Source: Agarophyton chilense (Eukaryota > Rhodophyta > Florideophyceae > Gracilariales > Gracilariaceae). From it: a DNA stretch of 64,000 bases. The notes under the pieces are model-generated. The model made no database searches, was not told the DNA's origin, and worked only from the letters and a program-made list of their open reading frames with translations. The position numbers were made by a program, and so were the translations under genes. Location of the stretch: assembly GCA_030374765.1 (NCBI GenBank), contig JARGXX010000088.1, positions 2,666,001-2,730,000 of the forward strand, read 5' to 3'. This document shows positions 34,690 to 45,714 of this stretch, in pieces; the stretch's first letter is position 1; each line of letters opens with the position of its first letter.

Positions 34690-37663
34690 GGAAGAAGAAG
34701 AGACTAGACCGAACAAAGGGGAGGCATTTTGAGAGGTTAAGGTCGAAAAGATGGATACAGGGTACACTGTGTGTATGTATTTGTCGTCTGTGGCCCATTG
34801 AAGATAGATGCGCTTGAAGGTTTTGTTGATGTTGTCCCTTGGGGGGACTACCTACAAGAACTGAACTAATTCGAGTTCTGTGAAAGTGTCGGGGGTGTTT
34901 GTTGATGAGAGTCGAATGAGGGAGTTGAGTTTGCACACCCAAATGGTGAGGGAAGAGGTGGAGGAGGTTCTGCCAGCCACAATGACGTAGAAGAACTTTG
35001 AAGACTTGGAGGGACCGAAGGAGGGAGCGGCAAAGATGTGTTGAGTGGCTGCGATGGGGGGATACTTGAGTGTGATTTCTATTCGTGCCGGGATGGTAAT
35101 TCTCCAATATGGTGATATATTCACCGACGATATACGTGGATTTGACGACGGTAAGATGGAAGAGAAGAATTTCGGGTTGTTGCTAGTGGATAAAAAGTGT
35201 TTCGAGGGAGAGGTTGATGTAGGAGGAGATGGCAGTTGTTTTTATTTGTGAGAAGGTGGAAATGGTGTTTGGAGAGAAGAGGTGTTTTGGTGAGGATGGG
35301 TTGAAGAGGGGCTGGAGGCGGAGAGGTCTGTGTTCAGTGATGAGGTCTGATAGTGGTATGGTTCTGCCGTCACGAACAAAGGCGGGCTGTTGGTGTGAGT
35401 GGAGTTTAGGAGAAGAAGGAGAAGAAGGAAGGGTGAGAGATGATGGGGTTGCAGTGGTGGAATGCGTGCGACCGGTCGACGGCGCAAATGGTTTCGGTGT
35501 GGGCGGTGGATCGTTGCTTGGAGGTTTGGTGGTAATGAACTTCGAAGAGGGTATAGATTTTTTCGTAGACACCAGCATCGTTGAAGTGGAGGCCACCGTA
35601 GCTTCGAATGTTTTCGACAATGCGGTCGAAGAGTTGGAAGTTGAGGGTGCTGAGGTTTGAAGTATGATGAGGGCCGTGGATGGTGACTGACGCGAGTTTG
35701 GAGGAGCTAATGTGGTCCTTGAGTGTTGCGGGTGTATCTTCTGTCCATTCTGGGATGGTATTGTAGCGCATGACCGTCAGGAAGTCATCGCTGTATTCGG
35801 TGAACACTGTAGAGATGGGGGTGGTTTGTACTTCGCTGCAGCATCTATCGAAGAAGGCGCCGATGCATTGGAAGAACATGTCAAGATCACGGTATCCTGC
35901 GGTCTCGATTATGTCTCGTATACCTTCTTTAGTGAAAAATTCGTTGAGGTTACAAGCGCTTTCGGTGGTGGAGAAGTTGATGCGCAGACCTTGGGCTGAG
36001 GTGTGAGTTTTGATCTCTGCGAGAAAGAAGTTTGAGTGCTTGGGTATAGACATGAGGCCTTGAAGGGGCGGGAGGTGTTGGAGGGGCCGACGGTGGTGAA
36101 AAGCGTTTCGGAATTGAGCCTTACAATGGCTGTGCGTTTGATGAACAAGGAGATTCCGAGGTGAAAGTTGTAGAATGGATGGAATGCAAAGGTGCTGTAG
36201 GAGGTGAGCTCCGAGGAGATGGTTTAGAGGGAGTATGAATCAAGAATGGAGCTGTATTTGGTGAGGGAGGCTTCTTGGAGTGCTGTGAGTGCTTCCCATT
36301 TCTCGGTGTGGGCGACTCCTTGTTTTCGGGAAAGCACCGCTTGTTGGAAGTAATGAAGGAGAGAGGCGTGCTGCTTTTGGGGGTTAGAGAAGTGTTGTGG
36401 GGTACAGAGGGGAGCGTTGTGAGAGGGTTCGCGAAGGAGAAAGCAAGTGAGTAGGCAACGGTGACACGGTCTCTGAGGAAGTGTTCTGTGGGAGGCCGCG
36501 AGGATATGATTGGTCTCGGGGATGTCTGCGCAAGAATTTTCGAGTACCGGGTGAAATTGGTGGAAAATTTTGTGAGCATCGCGGAATGAGAATCAAAGCA
36601 AGCCCGAAGTGAGAAGGGGTTGGTGGTTAGTTTTGATGGTGCTTTGTGTGAGTTACATTCTTGTTTTATGGCGTACATCTGCGGGCCAGCGGGAAATGGC
36701 GCTTGCTTCGGTGTCAGATGTGCTGGATTGGAAGGATGTCGGTGGGTAACCGAGGAGCGTGAGGTTTTGGGAGATGAATTTTCGTCTGAAGAAGTCTTAG
36801 AAGTTGAAGACGGTGATTTGGAGGGGTTAGAAGGTGGCGGACGAGGCTTTGAGGAAGGTGAAGGACTTGTTGGACCAGAGCTGGATGAAGCCAATGGCGG
36901 AGTCTCTTCCGGTTGTGTGGGGGCAATTCAATATAATTTTGTCGTTTATGGACGGCATGATGGCGGCTTCGAGTGCGGGGAGAGCATTGTGCCCGAGGGA
37001 GGCGGCCATGGGTTGAGCGAAGGCGGGGAACCAGCTCGTGACTTTTGGGCGATGGGTTGGAAGAAGGTGTTGTGGTGGAGTGCAAGGGAGAGCTGATACT
37101 TAAGGACATTGATTGGGTTTTTGAATAAACGGTTGCGGAGAAGCTGTTGAAAGTGTCGGTCACGAAGCGTTGGACGAAACCAAACGAAGCAATACGGTGC
37201 TTGAAGAGGTTTTCCTGGGTGTCGATTTATTGGAGGTTGGAGGAGATGGTTTGCTGGAAGGTTGACTTGGAGAAGCTTGGGTCGTTGAGGATGGCGATGA
37301 GCTCGTCTGCTTCTCGATGGCCGAGGCTAAAGACGATGGAGGAGATGTAGAGGACGAGCAGCGCTACTTGTGGGTGTGGGAGATGGGGAAGAAGGTGGGG
37401 TGGAGGAGGGGGGTGGAGGTTAAGACGGAGCAGAGAGGACTGTTAGTGATATGGTGTGCGTCTGTGGTGTGGAGTGAAAGGGAGTATTGCTGGTGGTATT
37501 AGGAGTCTTCTTCGGCGAGAAGGACGTTATCGGAGAGCCCGTTTGAGGGGATTGATAGAGGCGTGGAGTGGAGGAGCTACTCGGTGGCGCTTTGTGCGTG
37601 GGGGTGTGAGTTTTGTGGGGGAGAGCTGGTGAGGGCACCTGTGTTGGTGGCAATGTACGTCAT
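34690..37663 (-). pseudogene. Large broken gene of unknown family
   Basis: Allowing frame changes, the minus strand reads as a protein of about 990 codons, from MTYIATNTGALTSSPPQ (37663) to YLQWATDDKYIHTVYPVSIF (about 34735). Protein-like stretches in order include HREADELIAILNDPSFSKS (about 37310), PSINDKIILNCPHTTGRDSA (about 36950), EKWEALTALQEASLTKYSSI (about 36260), NEFFTKEGIRDIIETAGYRD (about 35930), RIVENIRSYGGLHFNDAGVY (about 35590) and SGPSK-type turn-rich segments toward the C-terminus. The opposite strand gives only Gly/Glu/Val-rich, shadow-like translations. No catalytic motif is visible. The make-up could suit a structural protein, such as a capsid of an endogenous virus-like element, but that is a guess. 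Confidence 0.4.
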
Positions 37664-38978
37664 GGGTGGTGCGGGCGAAGAAGGAGCAAAGGGAGAAGCA
37701 ATAGCGACGCATAGTGAGCTGCAAAAAAAAGTAAAAGGTTTCTATCTATTCTTGTTCGTCCGTTTTTGACACTCAAACTAGTATTCCAAGAACAAAGACT
37801 TACCAAAAAACCTTTTCTGACTGCGTGTCTTTACGTTTCTTTATTCTCGTCTAGACTTCTCGCCTTTTCGAATCTCGAGTTCTTCTCTTCTTCTTCACTT
37901 ATCGGTGACTTTGTGTATCAACGTTTCGTTCTTCTCTTTGTTTCTCCTTTCCTTATCGTCTTCGAGTTTTTTCTACGCCCAATATTGAATAATTTTTCTC
38001 CCGTTGCGGGTTCTCGCAACAATCTGAGCGTTGAACCTGAGCATCGAACTGGGTCGTGAATCCAACCCCAGGTGATTGGCGGGATTTCTCGATTTTATTG
38101 ACCAGTTTGTCTGGGTTGCTGTGCATTTAACGCAAAGTGGTAGGGCTTCTGTAGGGCGGGTACAGGATTCATCACCAGGACGGCGAACAAAGCTGGCTAG
38201 AGACTTGATGTACTGCAACCACTGAAAAAGGCACGAAGTGTATGCGGATTAGCCGAACGACTCCTGGCTTGCGCCGAGGCACATCTCCGTAGGAGAAACG
38301 ACCGTTTCTGTCGATGCGGACGATTATTGCCACATCTACGACAGTGAAGATCCCACAGTTGATAACGATCCCGATAAGATGGTGGTGGAAATCACAGAGG
38401 CAATTCATGCACCCAATGAGGAGGGCATTGACTACTTTAATGGCTCCAGATGTCCCATTTGTGGATCTAAATGACCCCACTGGGGTAACTTTTATGCCTG
38501 CGACTTTAGAGAGCACTAGCAGTCTGGTGTCACCAAAGGTAACCACAAGTGTGGAAGTGCCCGATGCTGAAGTTGAATTCCCTGCTCCTTCGAAACCGGC
38601 GCAATCCATCTCCCAGTTTCTTTGCGGAGTGAGACTGGGTAGCCTCTTCTCTGCTGGTGATGTCACAGACATGTGAGTGGTATGGATATCCCGCCTACAA
38701 GGCGGAAATGTCCTGAGTGGGTATCGCAGCAAAGTATGACGGACGTTGGTGATTCCCATTAGAAGTAGCTGGAGCTATTGACTTAGTGTAGTTTCCGACT
38801 TTTTGGCGTTCCATCGATCGAATGAAATCCGAGCTTAATTTGTGCGAGATAGGCATTAAGGACTTAATTCAAATACATAGTGATCCATTTCATCTTCACC
38901 TCTGTGGTTGCCAAATCTACTCAGGTGTGGCTATTCTATTTGGCCATTTGAAATCCTTTCCGGACGTAGAAGCTCGCA
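37664..38978. other. Pyrimidine-rich leader and unassigned frames
   Basis: The plus strand changes from purine-rich to pyrimidine-rich at about 37740. Overlapping frames at 38314-38676 (+) and 38172-38759 (-) are not recognised. This may be the 5' part of the Gypsy relic that follows, but I cannot show it. Confidence 0.3.
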
Positions 38979-39560
38979 CTGGTATACATCCATGATGTAA
39001 TAACCTACTCTATATCTTTAAAATTCAACTTTATTCACCTTTGCGCTCTACTCATTCTCCTTGTAGAAGTGAGAATGAGGTTTAAGCAGTGTGACTGCGT
39101 CTCTTTTACGAGAACAGTTGAATACCATGGCCATATAATAGGCACTGATGCCTTATAGGTTTCACCAACCAACAATAGAGCCGTACGAGAGGCTAGAGTG
39201 CCACATTTCTAGACATGCATGCGTTTCTTTGTACGTTAATGCAATTTATATCGTCTATTTGTCAGAAGATTCGCGAAAAGGGCGGCTCTCTTCATCAAGA
39301 AGCCCAAAAACATGAACTGGAATAGATATCAAATCTCTTCAAGTGGAGATAAATGCCTTCGAGGAATTGAAGTAAGCGCTTCTGTCGCCACCTGTTACGG
39401 CCTTACGGAAAACAGGTTTGCCTACAAGATGGATACGATTGCCTCCAACTCCCGAATTGGTTCTTGTCTCATGCATGAGCAACAAACTGGATGTAACCGT
39501 CTCATAGGGTATTGAAGCCGTGCTGTGCATGAGCTCGAGCAGAACTACTTGCTAAACAAT
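38979..39560 (+). pseudogene. Third Ty3/Gypsy relic (RT end and RNase H)
   Basis: A degraded Pol fragment is readable across frames. LVYIHDVITYS stands where the RT active-site segment LVYLDDVIIFS would be. FTRTVEYHGHIIG is the usual strand after it, and LYRLFVRRFAKRAA matches the RT thumb. FEELK, LLSPPV, YKMDTIASNSRIGSCL and CNRLIGY match the RNase H start. The order is exactly that of Gypsy Pol. Neither LTR nor the rest of Pol was found. It abuts the PiggyBac-like element on its right. Confidence 0.75.
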
Positions 39561-39953
39561 AAGTAATGACCGTACCTACTATGTAGCATGATGCTTCTTC
39601 GTTTTTAACTTTAGCTTGACCGTTTTTCGCCGGAAGCAGACCACAATGCTTTGAGGTAGTTACTCGAACTCGTCGATGCGTAATGTAGATTTGCCCGTTG
39701 AAGGTTGTGACTGTCTACATTCGAACATGGCGTTAAGTACCGTCAAAGTATCAAAAGAAACATATATGATGCTTCTTAGAGCTTAAAAACCACACATTTA
39801 GTAAGGGAACCCATTAGCGATGACATTACCCTTCTTATGATTTAAATAAATCGAATTCAAATTGATACCGATGAATGGCTATAAGGATTTTGGGGCCTAT
39901 ATGCAAAAAATGCTTTGCAAAACATAGATACAGGAAAGTAGATACTGGACCTC

Positions 39954-39987
39954 TAGTGTCTACACGACCACTGGCCTCATATGAGGC
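39954..39987 (+). repeat. Left terminal inverted repeat with subterminal palindrome
   Basis: TAGTGTCTACACG is followed after a few bases by TGGCCTCATATGAGGC. It resembles the solo copy at 2241-2290. Confidence 0.75.
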
Positions 39988-40171
39988 AAAAATTACAACA
40001 TCGATAATTTTTGTAAACTTTGTCAATTTCCTTAAATTTTTGAGTATAGACATTTTCAACTCTCTCTTCCTCTCTGGAATCAACCTCAAAGGTAATGAAC
40101 GATCGTACACAACTTGTAAACAACATCATCTTTACTTCAATCTTTCATAATTATCAAATACGTCATCATCT

Positions 40172-43067
40172 ATGGATCCCCGTCGTGTAGTGAGAAACAG
40201 AGTAAACACCCGCGCGCGTCTCATCACATCAGAGAGCGACTGTAAACGCTTCTTGGCACGCAATGGAAGACGAAAATGGTGAGCGGAAGTGTCACAAAAG
40301 TGGACGTTGTTGTCAAAAATAATCGGAGACACACATTTGTCACCATAAAATTCGAGCTACCTGATCGCGAGAAAGTATGCACCATCAAAAGTTTCAATAT
40401 GAAAGCCAGGGATCATGTAACGGTTCAGGAAACTGCTCAAGAAGCCATCAATTCCAACGTGGAGATAAATGGTGCTGCTATCACTAATGAAGTTTCGAAA
40501 GATGAAGTGCAGCATACTCTCACGGATGGCGATGACAGTCACACAATAAATCCGTTGAACCCTCTTACTGTGGCAAATATTGGCACGCAAGACAGTGGAA
40601 GTTCATTCGACGAAATGGACAACAGAAAATGTATCCTGGACTCTGAATGGTCCAGTGCAAATGCATCAATGGAGAGTCACGGGACCTGTTGGAGATTTAA
40701 TCTCCGCCATTCCTGCACCCTCGGGACTCTCTCCATACGATTTATTCATGTGGATGTTTCCGGTAGCTCATTTGGAAAAAATAATTCGACCTACCAACTC
40801 TCGGCTGGAAGGAAAAGGCTTAAAGAAGAATACAGGAGGTGAAATTTTGAAGTTTTTCGGTTTGGTGGTGTTAATGACACGCTTTGAGCTTTCAAATAGA
40901 AGACCAATTTGGTCTAAAGACACGTTTTCTGAATAAATAGAATCTCCGCAGCTCGGAAAGATCATGTCACGAAATTGGTTTAAACATACACGACAATTTT
41001 TCGTTTTCAGTGGCTCCGAAAAACGATCAAAAATCAAAAGAATGCAGGTGGTCATGCGTTTCTGAGTTTGTAAAGGCTATAAATGACCATCGGAAAGCTT
41101 TTGTAACTCCGTCACACACTTTGTGCTTGGACGAAAGTATGTCACGTTGGTATAGACTTGGAGGGAACTAGATTGAAATTGGACTTCCACACTACACTGC
41201 TCTAGATAGGAAACCTGAAAATGGTTGTAAATTAAAGACAGTGTGTTGTGGAAGGAGTGGAATTATTCTCAATATAGAAATTACTATGGGAGCTACGCAT
41301 CCATATTTACAGCCTTTTGAATCAGAACATGTGCATGGAAGAGCTGTTTTAATGAGACTTGTTGAGAATTAGTTCGAAACTGATCGAATCGTTTGTGCCG
41401 ATTCATATTTTGCATCTGTTGAAACAGCCGAAGAACTTTTAAAAAGAGGAATGCAATTTATAGGGGTTGTAAAAACAGCCACCAGGAGGTTTCCTATGAA
41501 ACATCTTTCCGAATTTACGATGACGGAACGAGGCCAGCACGTGTTAATAGTCGCGAAAATGCCTGAATTGGATCGAAAGATGATGTCTGTGCTCTAGATG
41601 GATCGTGAAAGGAGATATTTCATCAGCACTTGTAGCAGTATCACAACCAGGAACTCCTATTTCTCGTGAAAGATGGAGGACAACTGATGAAATAAAAAAG
41701 AAATTTCCGCTTTCTATTGATATTTCAGAGGTTTGCGAGGAGTACTTTTCTTGTTTTTCAAGGATTGATAGCAATAATAAATCACATCAAGATGATCTGA
41801 ATATGGAAAAGAACTTTGAAGTGAGAGTGTGGTATTCCACTGAAGCCTGTGGAGGTCTCGGTGCAGTGAGTATCCACATAAATAACCGCGAAGAGCGGGT
41901 GTTGCCTTGCGAGCGACGGTTTTTAGATAAGAAGGGAGTGTTCGGAAAGCAGCCAGGTATGCCTGAACAATGGGGATAATACGTGTATTCACGAGGCAGA
42001 TGTCCAAATACGGCGATACGTAATGCACACGAGATCGGCTCGGAAACCCTTGTGACAACCCACATAGCCAGGTAACAGTAGAGAAAACAACAAAAAAACA
42101 ACACACACATACAGAAAGCTGTAGAAAAAGGGCGGTAAACGCGCAACAGTAGAGGGTATCATGGGAAGAAGAGCCATAGCTCAGAACGGTTAAGAACTGA
42201 TACTATAGTGCCGCTTCGTTTTGATCCACTTTAGGATCTCTAGGACTCACCAAGATAGTGTTTTGGTTCATTGGTTGGTTGGCCTTTTGCCGTCCTCACC
42301 TGGGCCTTGCGCCCCTTAATGTGCCAAGAGGCAAAGAAAGTACTGTACAGTAATGTATACACGTGGCGTGCAACTACATAAATATCTAAATAACACCAAA
42401 TAAAATATTTGATGATGGCACCATACAGTGTACACTAAATACATTACTTCCTCATCAATTTTCTCCTGTCCAAACCTTTTCATGAAGTAAAACTTCTCAT
42501 AACTTCTCGTAATCGAGTATAGCCCAAGCAATAGCTAATGAATGTCGTATCGCGACTTGGTAGTGTTTCGAACGGTCGAACTCAGGTGCATCCAGAATGA
42601 TACAGAAAGAATGGTCATTTAAAGTGAATACTTCTTTGCTTGCAATGTTCGTGGTGGTTGATGCTTTGACTCTTTACAAGGGTGCATACGGAAATACATT
42701 GAATCTTACACCGCATGATTTCTATTGTAATTTTGCAGACGGATTAATAGATAACAACTGGGATGCTATTCGAACTATGAAAAGAAAATGTAAGGAGAAA
42801 GATGAAATAGAAAACCCATATGTGGCTGGTACCCGCATTCATTAAATGGAAAGCAATCGAAAAAGAAGGAGATTGGATGGTTGTTGGACGTCTCAAACAT
42901 ACCAAGGACGATGCAAAGTCTGCAAAACCACTTACAAATCAAAATTTGTTTGTTCAGAAAGCAAAAAGTACAATGAAATGGATGTTTATATATGTCACAG
43001 TGGAACCGGACTAGAGTATTTTATCGATCACTTGCGTGACAATCATCTTATTTCAAGCAACATTTAG
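40172..43067 (+). pseudogene. PiggyBac-type transposase (DDE_Tnp_1_7), broken and interrupted
   Basis: The reading may start at ATG 40172 (MDPRRVVRNRVNTRARL). Family motifs follow in order: SPYDLFMWMFPVAHLEKII and RRPIWS (40740-40910), LDESMSRWYRLGG with the first catalytic Asp (about 41127), GCKLKTVCCGRSGIILN, and VCADSYFASVETAEELLKRG with the second Asp (about 41395). Then come FIGVVKTATRRFPM and QDDLNMEKNFEVR (41790-41827), which carries the third Asp region. The protein then breaks off and resumes at about 42600 with QKEWSFKVNTSLLAMFVVVD and LIDNNWDA, the usual next segment. A Cys-rich C-terminal finger is suggested at 42890-43060 (CKVCKTTYKS). Stops and frameshifts inactivate it. Confidence 0.82.
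41828..42596. mobile_element. Insertion of about 770 bases in the PiggyBac transposase
   Basis: The transposase reading stops after NFEVR at 41827 and continues with KEWSFKVN at about 42606, so roughly 770 bases are foreign. The insert contains a tRNA-like pol III promoter pair: an A box TAGCTCAGAACGG at 42177-42189 and a B-box-like GTTTTGATCC at 42218-42227, about 40 bases apart. That suggests a tRNA-derived SINE. I could not find a clean target duplication or tail. Confidence 0.5.
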
Positions 43068-43544
43068 TCAACAGCATTGTTGGTCGTGTGTCAACATGCG
43101 TTTTTAAGGCTTTCTGGAGGCATTTTTTAAAAGTATAAAACAAAAGTTCAAAACACCTTAAACTCTCTACTAATTCAATTTGCGTTATTCAACTTGATAA
43201 ATATATATGGTCTCTGATGGAACAATCCCTTTAGCAGATGTCACATTATTCTGTCTGCTGTTCAAGTGGACGCAAGTGCGTTCTTAGACCACAATAATTT
43301 TTAGAATTAGTCGAGCTTTCGTAGGAGTTTTCGAGTTACACTGAACCCAGCGAGGTTGGAACCATGTTTTTATAAGTCTCCGAGTGGTCGTGAAACCACT
43401 GAACTGCCGTTACTGAATACAACGTCTAAAGAATGTACTTTAAAACAGGAGGAAGATAGTTAGAAAATTAGTTTTTTACTTAGAGAATAGAATACGCCGC
43501 TGCAGTATGGAAACCAGCAATTTTTTCTAATTTTTTGAAAAATA

Positions 43545-43610
43545 GAACTGGCCTCATATGAAGCCAAGCTGGCCTCATGTGAGGCCAATCTGCCGGGCGT
43601 GTAGACACTA
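43545..43610 (-). repeat. Right terminal inverted repeat with two subterminal palindromes
   Basis: Two palindromic units (GGCCTCATATGAAGCC and TGGCCTCATGTGAGGCCA) precede CGTGTAGACACTA. Confidence 0.75.
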
Positions 43611-43739
43611 AAAATCAAAATTCACGCCTGTAACTCGAGAACAATAACTGCTACCCGGTAGTTTTACTGGGGCATGTCTTCAAGCCGTCGACGAGACGGG
43701 CGGGGCAGAGTTAGCTTGAGTCATCAAAGCGTTCGGGAT

Positions 43740-44470
43740 AACCAGAGCTGGAAATAACTAAGCTCTCAAGAGGGAAGTGGACGCCCGACAGTACCTCCTA
43801 CTCTTTCAGCGGCCTTACACACGGATGCGGCAGATGTCGAGTATTGAGTAACATTTAACGCGGAGGAGCTCACAAAAGATATGAACAGATCTCGGCAAGC
43901 CCAGGGAATTTGAAGCTGGAAGGACCGCGAGAACTCCATCATTTACAGAGAATTAAAAGTAATCCGCATGTTGCTGGCCGGAAACTTGGGGAAAAAGTAA
44001 TCGAAGAGCCTTACTGAGACTTGCTTTTGAACATCGACAACTAAGCCGTAGTACAAACAACAAACTCTTTTGTCTCGGCTTCTCGTCCGATGATACGAGA
44101 GCTGCGGAAGCTCAAGGTATTGTTGAAAATGCTCGGCTTCCGTATCCGCCCAGAATGGACTCCATCGGTGGCAAACAAATTTGCAGATCGACTTTCGCGA
44201 CGCTTCTACGAAGGAGACTTGCAGATCAGGAGGCAGCTCAAGCATTCTGTCGTGGCTGGTGTAAATGAAATCTCCAACGCTTTGCTCTACTGCCCAGGTG
44301 GAGAGCATCTGCGGTTCATGCACCGACAGGCCGGCGCAGAACTAGCATCCCATTGGAGCCATCAAGAAATCCGGCTTCTATGTCTGCCAGTACATTTCAT
44401 ATCAGGCATGATCCACAAGTTGAGAACAATGCGGGCCCCAGTACTTCTACTGACACCGAAATGACCTCTT
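43740..44470 (+). pseudogene. DIRS-like retroelement relic: RNase H part
   Basis: The reading shows an RNase H domain of the DIRS type. SAALHTDAADVEY carries the first Asp (about 43810), IYRELKVIRMLLAG the Glu (about 43943), and DLLLNID the second Asp (about 44030). VVQTTNSFVSASRP and RELRKLKVLLKMLGF follow, with SVANKFADRLSRRF near 44170. The last segment and its frame at 44090-44464 are the clearest. It lies just right of the PiggyBac-like terminus and leads into a tyrosine recombinase, the domain order of DIRS elements. Upstream RT is absent or eroded. Confidence 0.72.
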
Positions 44471-44819
44471 TACGCCTTACTTCAGAATGCTTTGCGGATG
44501 ACGTCCCAAATTGAAGAGCTGCAAGCAGCGTCGGAAACAATCTGGGCCGGGTACCGGAAGCTGAATCCCAAGTAGACTCTGCTCCGGTTGGAAGTCAATA
44601 TGGCGTAGCGCATCGGTCCACGCGACGTAAGAAATCGTAGACGCAGTCATGGAAAGAATTGGATCCATGCAAGCAACTACAGAAAAACTTCTTTCAGCGA
44701 AGTTACTTGTAGATTATGGGTAGGGTGGCAGTACGTCCGTATTCCGAAATTCGAAATAGCGCGTTTGGATAGAATTCTGTACCGTAGAGACTCCTCTTGT
44801 TCTTCCCGTGTCATAGGCG

Positions 44820-45714
44820 CATATGGTGGCATTCGTCGAATGGCCTGCGTCAAAACGCGAGGCAGGAAAGCGCAATGTGAGCAGCACGTCTTTGCTGCAA
44901 TACTTTAGCGCGGTTCGTCAAATACAGCTTGCGCTGACCGGAAAGTCAGTACCCTCTTCTTCATTTCTCACACACGTCGTTCGAGCATACGCTCGTTGGG
45001 GGAAGCTGCAGTTCCGGTAAACATAGACACGATGTAGCGTTCCCGCCGGAGTCGTACAAAAAATATGGGGCCTCGGCATGGCCACGACTTCTATTGCCAT
45101 TTAGCGCGATTGTGCGATGGATCTGTTTGCGTTCTGCCTGAATGGCTGGCGTGACAGCTCTAGTACCGCAGTTCTCTCAGCTATTATCAGCCTTACGCAC
45201 GACGACATCGTTCTGCGCTTGGCTTTTTTGAAAAGAAAGGCGGTAAGCAAAGTTCAACTAGTTGGGTATTCGAGGTTGACGAGCGCTCCTTCTCCTGTAG
45301 ACCTATGGAAGCGTTTCAGTCTGGCACGTGGTCACCATGCATGCTTCTCCGGTCTCGATGGTGAGGTCGATTCACTAGTGATGCAGACAACTCCACGCCC
45401 TTTAACGCGTTGTTTTCAATCGTTGAACATTGTATCTCCGCCAGGTGGAAAGAATACATCGCATTCGTTCCAAATGGGCGCACACACAGAGTAAGTGTTG
45501 TTAGGATATTACTTAGAGGTTCAATTTGCGCGATTTAGACGGGGCGTTAGCGGATGTGTGGAGATGGGTTGTACTTACTTTGATTGTACGATCGGATTAT
45601 CACCCGCTTCGGTCTAATTGTTCGGACACCCGCTCGTGCGTGTGCCCGCTTCCCATGCAGACGGGTAACATAGCCAGCGCTGGCTTCACGGGACATGGAC
45701 ACATGGAATGCTGA
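44820..45714 (+). pseudogene. DIRS-like tyrosine recombinase, broken
   Basis: DIRS elements insert with a tyrosine recombinase instead of a DDE integrase. Frames here give LLQYFSAVRQIQLALTGK and LTHVVRAYARW (N-terminal SAM-like part, 44890-45010). RDCAMDLFAFCLNGWRDSS carries the box I Arg (about 45110-45165). SPVDLWKRFSLARGHHACF follows. GGKNTSHSFQMGAHTE (about 45445) is the HxxR motif, but the Arg is Gln. TYFDCTI (about 45573) is where the nucleophilic Tyr is expected. Stops and frameshifts interrupt it and a box II Arg is lost, so it is inactive. It is on the same strand as the RNase H relic, 350 bases downstream. Confidence 0.75.

Larger units (their letters stand above)
39954..43610 (+). 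mobile_element. PiggyBac-like DNA transposon with inverted termini
   Basis: A transposase relic is framed by inverted ends. The left end TAGTGTCTACACG (39954-39966) is the exact reverse complement of CGTGTAGACACTA (43598-43610). Inside each end lie copies of a palindrome based on TGGCCTCATATGAGGCCA, one on the left at about 39971 and two on the right at about 43552-43587. The 3657-base unit is a plausible size for this superfamily. The expected TTAA target duplication is not seen next to these ends; TA flanks them instead. The true ends may therefore lie slightly outside, or the element may be atypical. Confidence 0.78.

Noticed and set aside
35229..37096. Plus-strand frames of 143 and 158 codons
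   Set aside because: Gly/Glu/Val-rich translations typical of the reverse of a coding strand; the minus strand reads more like protein.
39842..43857. TTAA sites outside the PiggyBac-like ends
   Set aside because: They are 110-250 bases away and not followed by matching inverted ends.
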